From Apostichopus japonicus (lineage: Eukaryota; Echinodermata; Holothuroidea; Aspidochirotida; Stichopodidae): 64,000 bases of DNA. The notes beneath the pieces were generated by a model. It was given only the letters and a program-made list of their open reading frames with translations, was not told where the DNA came from and searched no databases. Shown piece by piece: positions 1 through 10,768 of this stretch; position 1 is the stretch's first letter; each line of letters starts with the position of its first letter. A program made the position numbers and the translations under genes. Where the stretch lies: positions 20,406,666-20,470,665 of the forward strand of contig NC_092579.1 in the NCBI RefSeq assembly GCF_037975245.1, written 5' to 3'.

Positions 1-327
1 GGTGTTCATTTCTCAGTGATATAACAATAAGTGGAACCAACAGAGAAAAGAAGCAAACGAGTCACCAAGGAGGAATTATTAAAACCAAAGGAGCACATAC
101 ATAATGAAACAATTGAGCAAACTAAATTTATCGGGAAATTACAGCATACTTATAGTTATAATAATGCCAAAGACCACACATATAGTGTAAAATGAGTTCA
201 ATAATTATTTGGGTAGCTATATATACTGGGTAGTAATTATTAAAACGTCAATAGGTACTATATAATTAGTTGTAAATTCAAAAAATGATATAATGCGGAA
301 GATGGCGAGAAAGAACGTTAATTCATA
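1..327. other. 3' flank of the minus-strand GBP gene
   Basis: AT-rich sequence downstream of the stop codon of the minus-strand GBP-like gene. No coding similarity, repeat family or clear canonical poly(A) signal was found by eye. It probably contains the 3' UTR of that gene. Confidence 0.4.
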
Positions 328-2829
328 TCATTCTCTTTTGGAATTTGAGCTCCCAAATGCCTTTGTAATGCCATATACTGCGAGTCCTAACAACAGTGCA
401 CCACCAGCTGCTAATGCTGCCACACTTTCGGCGTGTTCTTTAGAACACTGCTGTAGAGTATCGTTATATCTGTCCTTAGTCTTTCCGTAAAATTCATCGG
501 CTCCTTCACCTGTTGCTGTCTCCTTGAATTTTTTTAAGATAGCTGAATGTATTCTTCTTACATTTTCTACATTCCTCTTTAATGGACTCTGAAGTGTTTC
601 ATCCAGACGGTATTCGCGTTCAAGGTATCTCATCCGTTCCACATGATTACGCCGTGATATCTCATTATTTTCAACTCTTCGTGTTTCAAAAATACCTTTC
701 AGTGTCCAGTTCAACGCAAGCAGTTCGTTTTCACAGAATTCGTGTGAAATTCCTGTGCAGTACCGCCAAAATGTCTTATCGGCTAATGGTCGGCAACGTG
801 ACTCGTGTCTGTACAAGTCTCTCTCCAAACATGGTAACATCAAATTATTTAACTGTTGACTGTAACATTCTTTGGCCTTTTTAAGTCCTCTCTGGAGAAG
901 CCTATTTTGATTCTCTTGAATCAACGTTTCCATTTCCTCCAAAGCTTTCTTGCGAACGTATATCATTTCAGGTCCGATGGCGTTCTTGTCGTAATAATTG
1001 AGCACCAATTTAAAACCATCCTTTAAGTCTTGAAGATTGCTACTTATTCCCAGATCATCAATGATCCGTTTCAGATGTTTTTCTCTCAAAAATCGATATA
1101 AATTTTCACAAGACTCTCGTGAAAGGTTGCTGTTATTTTTGGTGATAGCAGACTTTTCACTTGCGATGGCAGCTGAGAGTCTTTCTAGCTGACCAGAAAC
1201 AACATTATTGTTGCCAGATGGTACCTTGCCAGAAAAGAAACGTTCCGCTACTAAACTTGCACTGCTGTGCATTTCATCTAGGTTGTGGCTTGGACAAGGC
1301 ATTGTTATCTTAGACATTTCTTCTTTGTATAAGTTTACAGCCTTGGTGAGATAGCTTTCAGTCAGCATCTTTATGGCACATACATTAAAATCAATTGCCA
1401 ATGATTGCAATTCCTTAAAGACTATCATTTTGACAGGTCCTCGCGCGGAATTCATATACTCTTCAAGAGCTTTCTCCTTAGCGGTGTTCACATTATCGAT
1501 GCAATAAACGTCAGTTATATTTGTTTGCCGAAGATATTTCTCTCTCATTTTATCCTTTATCGTTTGACAAAAGGAACGGGATCTTTCGCAGTTCTTCATC
1601 TGCCATTGTTGTAGCTTCTCCTGCATTCCTGCGTTAAACTTTTCTTTGTAAAATTCGATGTCTGATGCAGAACTTCGATCAGCTTTTGAGGAAATCAAAG
1701 CCGATGCTTTCCCTGTGGCAAGTAAGTGACACGCAACAACTTGGTCGTTCTCACATGGCATGTCTATCGCTTTCATTTCATTAGTATAAAGTTTTTGGGC
1801 ATCCTTGACAGCTGTAAGACAATCCCAAGCACTTTCCACATCAATGATACCGTTAGGAGAGTTGAGAACTTTGACGTATCCCTGAAGTAAATCAGCCAAG
1901 TCCCGTCCCATCAACACCCTTCCCGCTTCTCTCTTCACTTTTGCATACGCAATGATCTTGTCAGTAATATCCTGCATAGCTTTCTTGAATTGTGGATGCA
2001 ACTTTGAAACAACTTTCGGTGAATCAAGCGTTTGAATCACGTCTGGGTCAATGGACGGAAATGGCATAGACTCAGCATCAATCTTTCCAAATGTGTCAAT
2101 CACAGCTCTTCGGATATTATATCTCGTATCCCGTGATCGACCACCTCTAGTTTGCAACACCTCAGCTCTAAGATAGGTTGACCAGGAACACGGTTTATTG
2201 TCCAATTCTGGTTTAACAATTACGTCTCTAACGAGCCAGAGAAAGTCGGGTAATGACGTGTTGGATTGGTGGGTCGTATGCCGACCACGACGTTGTGGCA
2301 TTTTAGCCTTCTTAACAAATTCACTGAAACTGGCCAAGAATCCCAGCTTTGATAGATCATCGTAAGAAGGTGTACCTTGGCTATTGAAGATGAAATATGA
2401 ACTTAGCAATAGACTCAGTGCCAGCAATTTTCTTTCCCATGTGTTATCTTCGTTACCGTCTGAAGTGTTAAGAGAACCAAGACCCTCCGTATCTAAGAAA
2501 ATCAGTCTGGCTGGATGTCCGTTTCTCATCACAGTACGTTTGGGAGAAGCAATCCATATTCCCGTGGTCTTTGATGTTGTCCCGTGGTGGACGTCGAATC
2601 TACCGCCATTTTGTATTTGTGATAGCAAAAAGGATTTACCGCTTCTGACTGGACCAGTAATGCAGACTACCACGACAGAATTGTCAATCCTTTTAAGAAT
2701 ATTCAGACCTTCTTCACAAAGCTGTAGTTTGTTTCGAGGAGCTCCTTCATTTATGTGGATACATTGTTTTTCCGCATCCCATGTGTGGTTGTCAGGAAGA
2801 CACAGAGGAACGGCTTTTCCTAAATTCAT
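328..2829 (-). CDS. Guanylate-binding-protein-like large GTPase (GBP-A)
   Basis: One uninterrupted 833-codon reading frame. The start is the ATG at 2829-2827; an upstream TTG at 2838 that extends the frame is not a normal animal start. The N-terminal third is a GBP/RHD3-type G domain: P-loop GPVRSGKS (59-66), switch-I threonines in TTSKTTGIW (84-92), DTEGLG (113-118) and the GBP-family RD base-recognition pair at 201-202. The rest is helical and charged. It holds three copies of a module marked by a Cys-Glu start and an Ala-x-Gly motif, with the Gly at 464, 619 and 774, so the period is exactly 155. The C-terminus has a hydrophobic stretch (AALAAGGALLLGLAVYGI) and no CaaX box. Vertebrate GBPs are about 590 residues, so this one is about 240 longer. 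A likely 3' splice site (forward ctgc at 2861-2864) suggests a 5' UTR intron. By family inference it hydrolyses GTP, oligomerises and targets membranes in host defence. Family call is firm; function is inferred. Confidence 0.93.
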   Translation of the reverse strand: MNLGKAVPLCLPDNHTWDAEKQCIHINEGAPRNKLQLCEEGLNILKRIDNSVVVVCITGPVRSGKSFLLSQIQNGGRFDVHHGTTSKTTGIWIASPKRTVMRNGHPARLIFLDTEGLGSLNTSDGNEDNTWERKLLALSLLLSSYFIFNSQGTPSYDDLSKLGFLASFSEFVKKAKMPQRRGRHTTHQSNTSLPDFLWLVRDVIVKPELDNKPCSWSTYLRAEVLQTRGGRSRDTRYNIRRAVIDTFGKIDAESMPFPSIDPDVIQTLDSPKVVSKLHPQFKKAMQDITDKIIAYAKVKREAGRVLMGRDLADLLQGYVKVLNSPNGIIDVESAWDCLTAVKDAQKLYTNEMKAIDMPCENDQVVACHLLATGKASALISSKADRSSASDIEFYKEKFNAGMQEKLQQWQMKNCERSRSFCQTIKDKMREKYLRQTNITDVYCIDNVNTAKEKALEEYMNSARGPVKMIVFKELQSLAIDFNVCAIKMLTESYLTKAVNLYKEEMSKITMPCPSHNLDEMHSSASLVAERFFSGKVPSGNNNVVSGQLERLSAAIASEKSAITKNNSNLSRESCENLYRFLREKHLKRIIDDLGISSNLQDLKDGFKLVLNYYDKNAIGPEMIYVRKKALEEMETLIQENQNRLLQRGLKKAKECYSQQLNNLMLPCLERDLYRHESRCRPLADKTFWRYCTGISHEFCENELLALNWTLKGIFETRRVENNEISRRNHVERMRYLEREYRLDETLQSPLKRNVENVRRIHSAILKKFKETATGEGADEFYGKTKDRYNDTLQQCSKEHAESVAALAAGGALLLGLAVYGITKAFGSSNSKRE

Positions 2830-5160
2830 GATTACCAATGTGGACTTGTTTCAGCAGCTCCTGCATAAAAGTAAAGGCAAATGAATAAAAGTAAGATAAT
2901 AAAGTTAAGTGAAGTTTTTTTTTAGTCTAAGTTATTGACCGAATACGCAATAAACACCAAACTGACAATCCCCATTTCCATGTATAAACAATAAACCTAG
3001 GCGCCTGAGTGAACCATAGAAATTTGCTGATGTACCTACCCTGCTATGTATTCGGAAAAGGGTTTCTTCAAATGTAGGGAAACATATGTACCAGCTCACT
3101 TAATAGACTTCCACTGAACCATGCTCAAGCCTTCAAATATTACTGACATATACCACCACACAAACCAACCTACACTGTACATTAGCCGGCAACCATAAAT
3201 TAATAGGTGAATTTTCAAATCAAATCTCAAGCTATGACAAACACGCAAGCATAACTCACTATACCTATTTTCAATTCACATGCACATATAGGGTAGTTTC
3301 ACTGTAGTGTACGTGATGCCGCTTACATGTCTGAAAAGGTCTGAAAAACGAATACATACATTAGTTTGCTGCGTATCTGATACAAGAAAACGGCCCAAAT
3401 TAAGTTTTACTAACCTGAATGTACCACTGCCAAATCGTATTAGGTATATGTTAGCTGCGCCAGTGCGATCCGTACTGGGCATTAATTGCAATTCGAATGA
3501 ACTTTGTTCTGGTACACTGTATTCAACACACCATACCCACACAGTCTTCAGCAGCTGTTATTTGACAGTTCCGAAGACATATATTACTGATATTAATTAT
3601 GTTAATGAAACAATAGTAATGTGACCTTTGGAATCTCCACCCCAAGTCTCTGACACCGAAGAGCATTGCAACCTTTGCACTGTACAGAGGAATCCATCGT
3701 CCCTTTGGAGCTTTTATACGATTCACATTGACTCCGAGGCAACACAATATACTGATTATAGGCCTCCATGGAGTAAACAATTGTGGTAAGATCTTACGGC
3801 ATTCTAATGTGAATCTTTGAGATACTGTGTCTTTTAGATTAAGAATTAAGACATATATGATGTAACCTACATTCCACCGTATATGTTGCAATCATATATC
3901 CGTTCGTAGCAACTACATTTTCAAGTTGAAACCCATAGATTACTACCGTAGGCTATATGTATACACGTACAGTCTAATATATTTCATAATCAGTATTCAT
4001 AAAGGAAGTAGCTGAAAAGTGATACCGGCATAGTAGTACGATCGACGCAAAAGGCCTTAGGTAGACGAACGGTGTGGACTGTAAAGTGTTCGTGTGTAGT
4101 AGTGAGTATTCATGACCATTAGCCGGCCAATATATAGCCAAAATATAAAATCACTGACAAGAAAATGTAAGTTAATGTTTCACATTCTTCTAATTGGTTG
4201 TTTATTAATTCAGTTGTATTCTGTAAGATTCTTCATATTATATCATTTTGAAACAAATTGAAGTATTTGCTCATGCATTATATAAGGAAAGAATTCTGTT
4301 TTGTTTATATCTTCTGGACTTAAACACCGTCCCAGGTGTAGTGATTTGCTTTTTTGCTATATTATACATGTCATAATTAGTGGGTTGTTACATGGGTTTT
4401 GATTGCCTACCCTACTTTTGGTTATTTCTATATTGCTGAATGCTTGTGTGAGCTATAGTGTTGAACACCACTCGTTCGCGGTGTATAAATTAATGTAATG
4501 ATTTATGGAAATTCAATTAAGATATTACATCGTACTTGACAACGTTAACATCTAGTTTTAAACCGCCAGAAGGTGTATGTGTGATTTGTAATTTGCCAAG
4601 AAAAATATTCCCAAATCTGTCTGTATACTCTAAATTTATGTTTTGGCACTACTGAACAAAGTTAACTATATGTATTATATGCGAGCATCATCATTGTGCG
4701 TGGTATGGCACTTCTGTTTTGTTGCAAATATTATCAGATGCTTTAAATGAAACAAAAGGAAAGTTCAAAGTACATTTCAAATGTGTGCTTTCGTAGCGGA
4801 TGATCACAGTAAGATTAATCATTAATTATTGTTGTTCTTTGAAGATGGAAATTTTGATATATACTGAGCTACAGTAGGAACCCAGCCATCACAAAAATCG
4901 ATCCATAAAATAAATCTGCTTAAAATCTTCCCCAATCGGATAACTTCTATCTAAGAGTTCAAAGTTTAAAGAAATTATGTAGCATAAAGACCATATATTA
5001 GTACGTAAAACTAGAAACTAACTTGAAACTCTTGAGATGATCCTATTCTGATTATGCTCTCTGTCTCTCCTTACAGTAAATAATATCTCCGGAGGTGCAT
5101 GGTCCTTGGCTCCTTGTACATTTTGGAACTGCAACGATCTCTTGAAGTTGGAAGCAAAGT
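2830..5160. promoter_or_regulatory. Shared upstream region of the divergent GBP pair
   Basis: A 2.3 kb interval between the two head-to-head GBP start codons. Each ATG is preceded by a plausible 3' splice site: ag at 2862-2861 on the minus strand and ttacag ending at 5076 on the plus strand. Both genes therefore probably have a noncoding first exon inside this interval and transcription starts facing away from each other. I did not find a convincing interferon-response or STAT element by eye, and I see no further gene here. Several 90-120-codon frames around 3.3-3.9 kb overlap on both strands and look like chance. Confidence 0.5.
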
Positions 5161-7725
5161 ATGGAGCCGTATCCATCAGTACCGTTATGCCTACCAGGTA
5201 ACTTCATCTGGGATTCACAAAACAGACAATTACAAGTCGACAAAAGTATACCGCGAGGTGATATAAAAGTTTGCACAGAAGGTCTTGCAATCCTTGACAG
5301 TGTTAAAGACGAATATGTCATCGTCATTTGCATTACAGGTCCAGCCCGTACCGGGAAGTCGTACTTTTTGTCACAATTTCAAGAAGGAGTGACCTTTGAG
5401 ATAGGACACTCAACGACATCAAAGACCACGGGAATATGGATTGCTTTAGCACCTAATTCGGTGACGATGACTGACGGGAAAATCGCGCGTCTTGTACTTT
5501 TGGATGCCGAGGGGTTAGGATCTACATCCACGATTGACCATGATGGTTGCACTGAAAGGTGGGATAGAAAAGTTTTCACTCTCTGCGCTCTGTTCAGTTC
5601 ATACTTGATATACAATAGCAAAGGTGTTCCTACGAGTGATGATTTAGACAAGCTGAGTTTCATTTCCCAGTTTAGTTCATCTATTCAGTGTCACTTATCA
5701 ACACCCGGAGAAAGCATGGAAACCGCTGTTGATATTTCTCCATATTTCATGTGGCTAATTAGAGACGCCGTTCTCCAACCTGAAGTAGATGGCCAAAACT
5801 GTACCTGGAAGAAATTCATAATATCTTCAGTCCTCTGCGTAGAAGCTGGTGCAGCTAAAAACAGTAGGAATGTCATTAAAGCAGCTATCAAAAGGTCGTT
5901 CCAAAACTTTGATGCGCACGGGATACCCCCACCTTCAGTGGACCCTGAAGTTGTTCAAAATTTGTTGTCAGCCAAATACAAGGGTCAGATCAACAAGAAG
6001 TTTTTGTATCGGGTTGAAGAAGTTAAAAATCACGTTCTCGCCTGTGCACAAGTAAAAGTGATAAAAGGTTTTCCCATAACCGGCCAACAGTTGGCTTTGT
6101 ACGTGTCATCATGTGTAAGCGCAGTGAACAGTGAATCTGATAAGTTACCTATACAAAATGCCTGGGAGTCTTTCCTGGAAGTAAAATGGAACGACACTTT
6201 GATTGCGACCATGGAAAAGTATGATGACCACGCAAATCAAATCAACTATCCTATTTCAACGGAAGACATTGAAAGTTTTCATGTTCAGGAATCTTCTGAG
6301 GTTCAGAAAGCATTTACCGAATTTGAAGCCTCGAATTTCGACGAAAGAAGCGTAAAGCAGTACAGGAAGAAACTTAATTCAGCTCTCAAAGGAAAATTAC
6401 ATACCATAAAGACCATAAATAACACAAAATCGCATAATCATTGTGAAAAAGTTGCAAGAAACCTAGAACTACATTTGACCACCAAAGTGGAAAATCTTGA
6501 TAATTACACTTTTGAAGAGTTATTGGAAGGTAGGCAAAAAGTGTTAGAAGAGTATTTACGCAAGGCTATAGGTCCTAGCATTAATGAAGTAAAGGAGGCG
6601 CTCGAAGAACGAATGGATGGGAAGATTAAAACTTTGCAACCTGCTCTTATACAGAACACCATAGAAGCTGTTGAGGAGGTGTACGAAAGAGAAGCACGTG
6701 ATACAATTCAAGATCGTTTACCTTTAGAAACGAATGTCATCGATGCAGAATATCAGCGTATTCGCGAACTCTGCATTAATCAATTTCAAATACGATGCCG
6801 GGGTTGCGATGGATTCCTGAATGCACTATCCAGGTTGGAAACAGATTTACGTAAGCGGTTGCAGTCACTGCAGAAAACTAACCTATCTCTTTCAAACGAT
6901 GCATGTGAGGAAGCGATGAGATCATCGAAGCGCAAGCATTTCGATGCACTGTGGAATTTGGTAAGCGAACTGAATATTGCCGACTTGCAAAGTGCGAAGG
7001 AAACCGCCCTGGCAGAATATGAAAGAGATGCACGTGGACCAGCAAAGGACAAGGTAAGAAAGGAGTACGGTGAGGATATGGACGAAAAATTGTGTCGAGC
7101 GAAAACGCTTATTGCGGAACATGCACTAACTGAAGCAAAGAGAGACTACAAAAGAGAACTGGATGAACTGTTAATAGAGGGTCCTCTTGATAGTCGAGAG
7201 GCATCGGTGAAATGCTCTTCAATCTGCACAAAAATACGCAAACATTTTGAAAGAAGATGTGATGGACTGGACGATGTGCTCAGTCGTGTATACTGCACAA
7301 ACGTCACCAAGGTAGAAAGCGACGTCGTGAAATATTTTCATCGACGGAACGGAGAGCTTTCCTTCGAATACTGTGATAAATTGATGACTAGGTTGATTCG
7401 AGAAATTTTAAAACCGTCGATCGACAACATTGAGATGCTTGTGTCATATGAAGAAAAGAAGACATCTATTCTGCAAAAGTATGATGAGGGTGCTAAAGGT
7501 CCAAAAGCTGTTGACGTAAAAGATGCCGCAGTCTTACAGATAGACAAAGATATCAAGAGGGCAGAACAGCAACGTGTTCTAAAGGGAATTAAATTAGGCC
7601 TTCAAGCCTTGGAAGTAGCAGGAGGGGTGTATGGAGCAGCAGTTGGCGGGAAGGCAGCGAAAATAGGAATGACCGCCGCCATGGCAGCAAAATTAGGGCA
7701 AAGTGTTTTTGACAAAACAATGTAA
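5161..7725 (+). CDS. Guanylate-binding-protein-like large GTPase (GBP-B)
   Basis: One uninterrupted ATG-to-TAA frame of 854 residues, a paralogue of GBP-A. G-domain motifs are P-loop GPARTGKS (60-67), TTSKTTGIW in switch I, DAEGLG (115-120) and RD at 201-202, the same index as in GBP-A. The G3 motif has Ala where GBPs normally have Thr (DTEGLG). Downstream, three helical modules repeat. Each has a Cys-Glu/Asp segment followed about 40-45 residues later by a motif such as LEEYLRKAIGP; the motif Gly lies at 471, 626 and 780. The C-terminus is hydrophobic and rich in Gly/Ala (for example GGVYGAAVGGKAAKIG), with no prenylation box. A splice acceptor at 5071-5076 suggests a noncoding first exon. 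The likely role, from the family, is GTP-driven assembly on membranes, possibly of pathogens or their vacuoles. The hydrophobic tail would replace the lipid anchor of vertebrate GBPs; that is inference. Confidence 0.93.
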   Translation: MEPYPSVPLCLPGNFIWDSQNRQLQVDKSIPRGDIKVCTEGLAILDSVKDEYVIVICITGPARTGKSYFLSQFQEGVTFEIGHSTTSKTTGIWIALAPNSVTMTDGKIARLVLLDAEGLGSTSTIDHDGCTERWDRKVFTLCALFSSYLIYNSKGVPTSDDLDKLSFISQFSSSIQCHLSTPGESMETAVDISPYFMWLIRDAVLQPEVDGQNCTWKKFIISSVLCVEAGAAKNSRNVIKAAIKRSFQNFDAHGIPPPSVDPEVVQNLLSAKYKGQINKKFLYRVEEVKNHVLACAQVKVIKGFPITGQQLALYVSSCVSAVNSESDKLPIQNAWESFLEVKWNDTLIATMEKYDDHANQINYPISTEDIESFHVQESSEVQKAFTEFEASNFDERSVKQYRKKLNSALKGKLHTIKTINNTKSHNHCEKVARNLELHLTTKVENLDNYTFEELLEGRQKVLEEYLRKAIGPSINEVKEALEERMDGKIKTLQPALIQNTIEAVEEVYEREARDTIQDRLPLETNVIDAEYQRIRELCINQFQIRCRGCDGFLNALSRLETDLRKRLQSLQKTNLSLSNDACEEAMRSSKRKHFDALWNLVSELNIADLQSAKETALAEYERDARGPAKDKVRKEYGEDMDEKLCRAKTLIAEHALTEAKRDYKRELDELLIEGPLDSREASVKCSSICTKIRKHFERRCDGLDDVLSRVYCTNVTKVESDVVKYFHRRNGELSFEYCDKLMTRLIREILKPSIDNIEMLVSYEEKKTSILQKYDEGAKGPKAVDVKDAAVLQIDKDIKRAEQQRVLKGIKLGLQALEVAGGVYGAAVGGKAAKIGMTAAMAAKLGQSVFDKTM

Positions 7726-8053
7726 TGTTGTATGATTTCTATATGAGGGTTTACAATATTTCATTCATATCAGCTTTTCGAACGCTTAAATTTTGTCATG
7801 GTTCATAAAGTATGGTCGGCAAACTTCAAACTTAAGGATTCATTCAGATTTCCTCGTCCATTTAAACTTATTTCAATAGACACGTTATAACTTACCGTAT
7901 ATTAAGTTAAGTTTTCCATGGATGGTGACGATTATCTGATATCAATGCTGAGTATATAGCAGCTCAGTAATACCGTAAATATTTGGCACCGTTGAAGTAT
8001 ATCTGTTAACTCATAGATATATGTCTGAGAAAGCTTTCATGCACGAAAAATCA

Positions 8054-8154
<101 letters not shown>

Positions 8155-9010
8155 CACTCATCACCATCTAACTCAATCAATTTAAAGCTGTACACCAAGT
8201 TAGTAAAATAAAGGTATTTCGTATATAACGTAACCTGAACTCAATAGCCTAATTTATTTATCATGATACTTAAATACATAACTCACCGAAATATTGTGAA
8301 ATTCATTTCACATATAATGATATGAACTGATCCAAGGTCAGAGTTTGAGGTATTTAGGAAAAATCTGTGACGGTATCAATTTTGCACGGTGACATTTGAT
8401 ATTGTGAAGACGCGGTTCCGACCAAGGTAACGTACAGTTGTTACTCGCATGTTCCGTAGAAGATGACGCTCATGAGGTCAGGGGTGTCACTTTGCACAGC
8501 CACACCTCTCTCCCCACCCCATCAGAAATCACTTTCCACCGGCAGCGACGGTTGTTGAGGAACATTTTGAGGTTTCAATAAAAATTGTGAAGGTTTATGG
8601 AAATCTTTGACGTTTTGCTGCGAAAGTTTTACGATTTATCTAAAATTTTGGTCTTTTTACTTGTGAGAATAGGGACCTTGTAATTTGAATTTTCCAGACC
8701 TTTAAGACGAAAGTTGTATGTGTATTTTGAAATTTGACGTCTTATCTCGAAAAGTTATATTTCTTTAAATTCGTAATGTCGCCCAATTATGAAAGTAAAA
8801 AGAGCTCACTGCACTTGATTGATCAATTGTTCACAATTGTTGTTTAAGACCCAGCCATCAGTGAATGTGAGATGGATCTATATAAGGCTGCATTCCACAC
8901 ATGTCAGCAGACAGTTCATAAACATATGTATACAATCAGTTTATATAGACTAATAAGTCTATATAAGACTATCATGGCTAATACATTTACTTTCAAACTT
9001 TCAAACTTTT

Positions 9011-9341
9011 AAACGTACTTGAACTAGACAACAGCATGATTTAATACGTTCATATATTCGAATTAATATTCATATATGTAGTCGAATTAATACGTGTATA
9101 GCAAGCCACGTGGGACAAAAACCGCATGATATATCCGCGTATTCATTCGAATATATGCGTATTAATTCGAATATAGCCTATATACGCGTATATATTATTA
9201 GCCAAACATTAGGTTTAAATACATCCGCGTATGAATTCGAATATAAACAAATGAGGATTAATTCGAATATATATACGTACCGTATTAATTCGAATATATG
9301 CACGTATTAAATCATGCTGTTGTCTAGATCAAAGTACGTTT
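9011..9341. mobile_element. Palindromic AT-rich fold-back element with long terminal inverted repeats
   Basis: The ends are inverted copies of each other over about 38 bp: 9011-9048 against 9303-9341, with one mismatch and one extra base. The shared core includes tagacaacagcatgattt. The interior of about 250 bp is built from many copies of a short palindromic word, attaattcgaatat, with variants ending in cgcgtatt. There is no coding capacity. No clear target-site duplication was found, so the exact ends are approximate. It is probably a nonautonomous DNA element (MITE-like). Confidence 0.65.
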
Positions 9342-9454
9342 GACCTGGGCCATGTACGTCAATAATTTCTCATTTATTGCACTGGCGAGGCTACACAATG
9401 TGAAAACTCTCAACTGAAACTCGATTGTGAAAGCTATTAGACATACCAGTTATT

Positions 9455-9620
9455 GTCTGATTTAATACGCGTATATATATATTCCAATTAATCAAAGGCG
9501 TATATATTCGTATTAATACGAGCATATATTATGGGGTGTTTGACCCATATGGCTTGCCATAGACGTACACAAAGGCCAAACGTACTTGATCTATTACTAG
9601 GCACCATGATTTAATAATAA
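9455..9620. repeat. Decayed relative of the 9.0 kb fold-back element
   Basis: The stretch contains gatttaatacgcgtatata, an AT-rich palindromic interior, and then aaacgtacttgatctatta followed by caccatgatttaat. These match the terminal and interior words of the element at 9011-9341, but diverged. Beyond it, to 10029, lie a GC-rich patch (about 9650-9680) and otherwise featureless sequence. Confidence 0.45.
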
Positions 9621-10029
9621 TCAGCAGTTTTTTTATGACATATAGGAGGGGCGGTCTCCCCCTTCGCGCCCCCTCCCCTAGTATGCAACAAAGCATCAAA
9701 TTAATAGCCGTAGAGGCCATTTAGCTGCACCAAGGCTTGATCGTTCTACTTGATTACACATGCGTTGCAATGTTTTACACTTCGTAGGTCCCACACGATA
9801 GATCCAAGCATATCTAGCTGGAGATTTCATATTGTGGTCAGCAGGCAGGAAATTCACGTTAATTAACTGCTGCCAGATTGGGGGATATAAGGGGTTTTGA
9901 TGTAACTTAAGCTTGGCTAACTTTTGCCCATGATTACTTAGCTAGGGGTCAAGTTTTGCGCTATCTCTCACACCAATTTGTTCACTTGCTCAAATACCAC
10001 AACACAGTACTAATTTCATTGGTCACAAC

Positions 10030-10392
10030 CAAGGGCGTAGGAACCGGGGGGCTGGGGGGCGCCAGCCCCCCAGTGAAAAATGTGGAGGGGCGGAAGTATC
10101 ATTCCGCCCCCCGGTTCGCAAGTCAGAAAACCCCTTTTTCATTTCCAAATGAGAAAAAAAAATCTCATTTGGATCACCAAATTGCATCTAAGGCCAGGTG
10201 AAAATACAAAATTAAGTTTACAAAATGGAGTGGGTGTTGAAGTGTGCTATATTGCACCAAATTGCATCTGAGGCCACCTGGAAATGCAAAAAATTCCAAA
10301 GGGGAGACCCCTTTAGACCCCTCCCCCAGGCTGGCCATCAGTCTTTAGCCCCCCCCCCCCCCCCCACTCAAAAGTACCTTCCTACACCACTG
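10030..10392. mobile_element. Nonautonomous hAT-type element
   Basis: The element starts caagggcgtaggaacc and ends ttcctacaccactg, so the termini are imperfect inverted repeats of the CA..TG kind seen in hAT transposons. It is flanked by a perfect 8-bp target duplication gtcacaac (10022-10029 and 10393-10400), the size expected for hAT. The interior has G- and C-homopolymer blocks and no transposase. It lies 376 bp upstream of the MFSD11 start codon, so it is close to that promoter. Confidence 0.85.
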
Positions 10393-10768
10393 GTCACAAC
10401 AAATGTCAAAAATGTGTAAAGGATTGCATGGTATTTTAATCATGTTTCCTCTTTTGAAGATCTGACAAAAGGCCCTGGGACCCGGAGTAGAAGTTGAAAT
10501 GGAATGCACGAAAATGCATGGAAAATGCATTAATGAACTAAAACTTTGAAGACTTCCTAGAGTAGGCCAGAATTTCCATCACGATGGTCACGATGGTAGC
10601 TAGCTTAGGCGGATCACATGACATGATGTTGCAACTCTGTTCACGAAAATTGTCTGTACTCAGTCAGTGTACATATGATGTATTGACTGCCATCAAAATT
10701 CTTTGGTGAAACCAGTAGCATATATGTCTGTTTAGCAAAGCAAAGTGTCAGTCGAAACTCAATGCAAG

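Noticed and set aside
2830-2838. Upstream TTG extending the GBP-A frame by three residues
   Set aside because: TTG is not a usual animal start and an in-frame ATG follows at once (2829). The N-terminus from that ATG aligns with GBP-B.
3276-3891. Overlapping 88-122-codon open frames between the GBP genes
   Set aside because: They overlap on opposite strands, have no recognisable domain or splice context, and look like chance.
9110-9310. Open frame across the palindromic element
   Set aside because: It follows the short repeated word and encodes low-complexity Asn/Tyr/Ile sequence; no gene.
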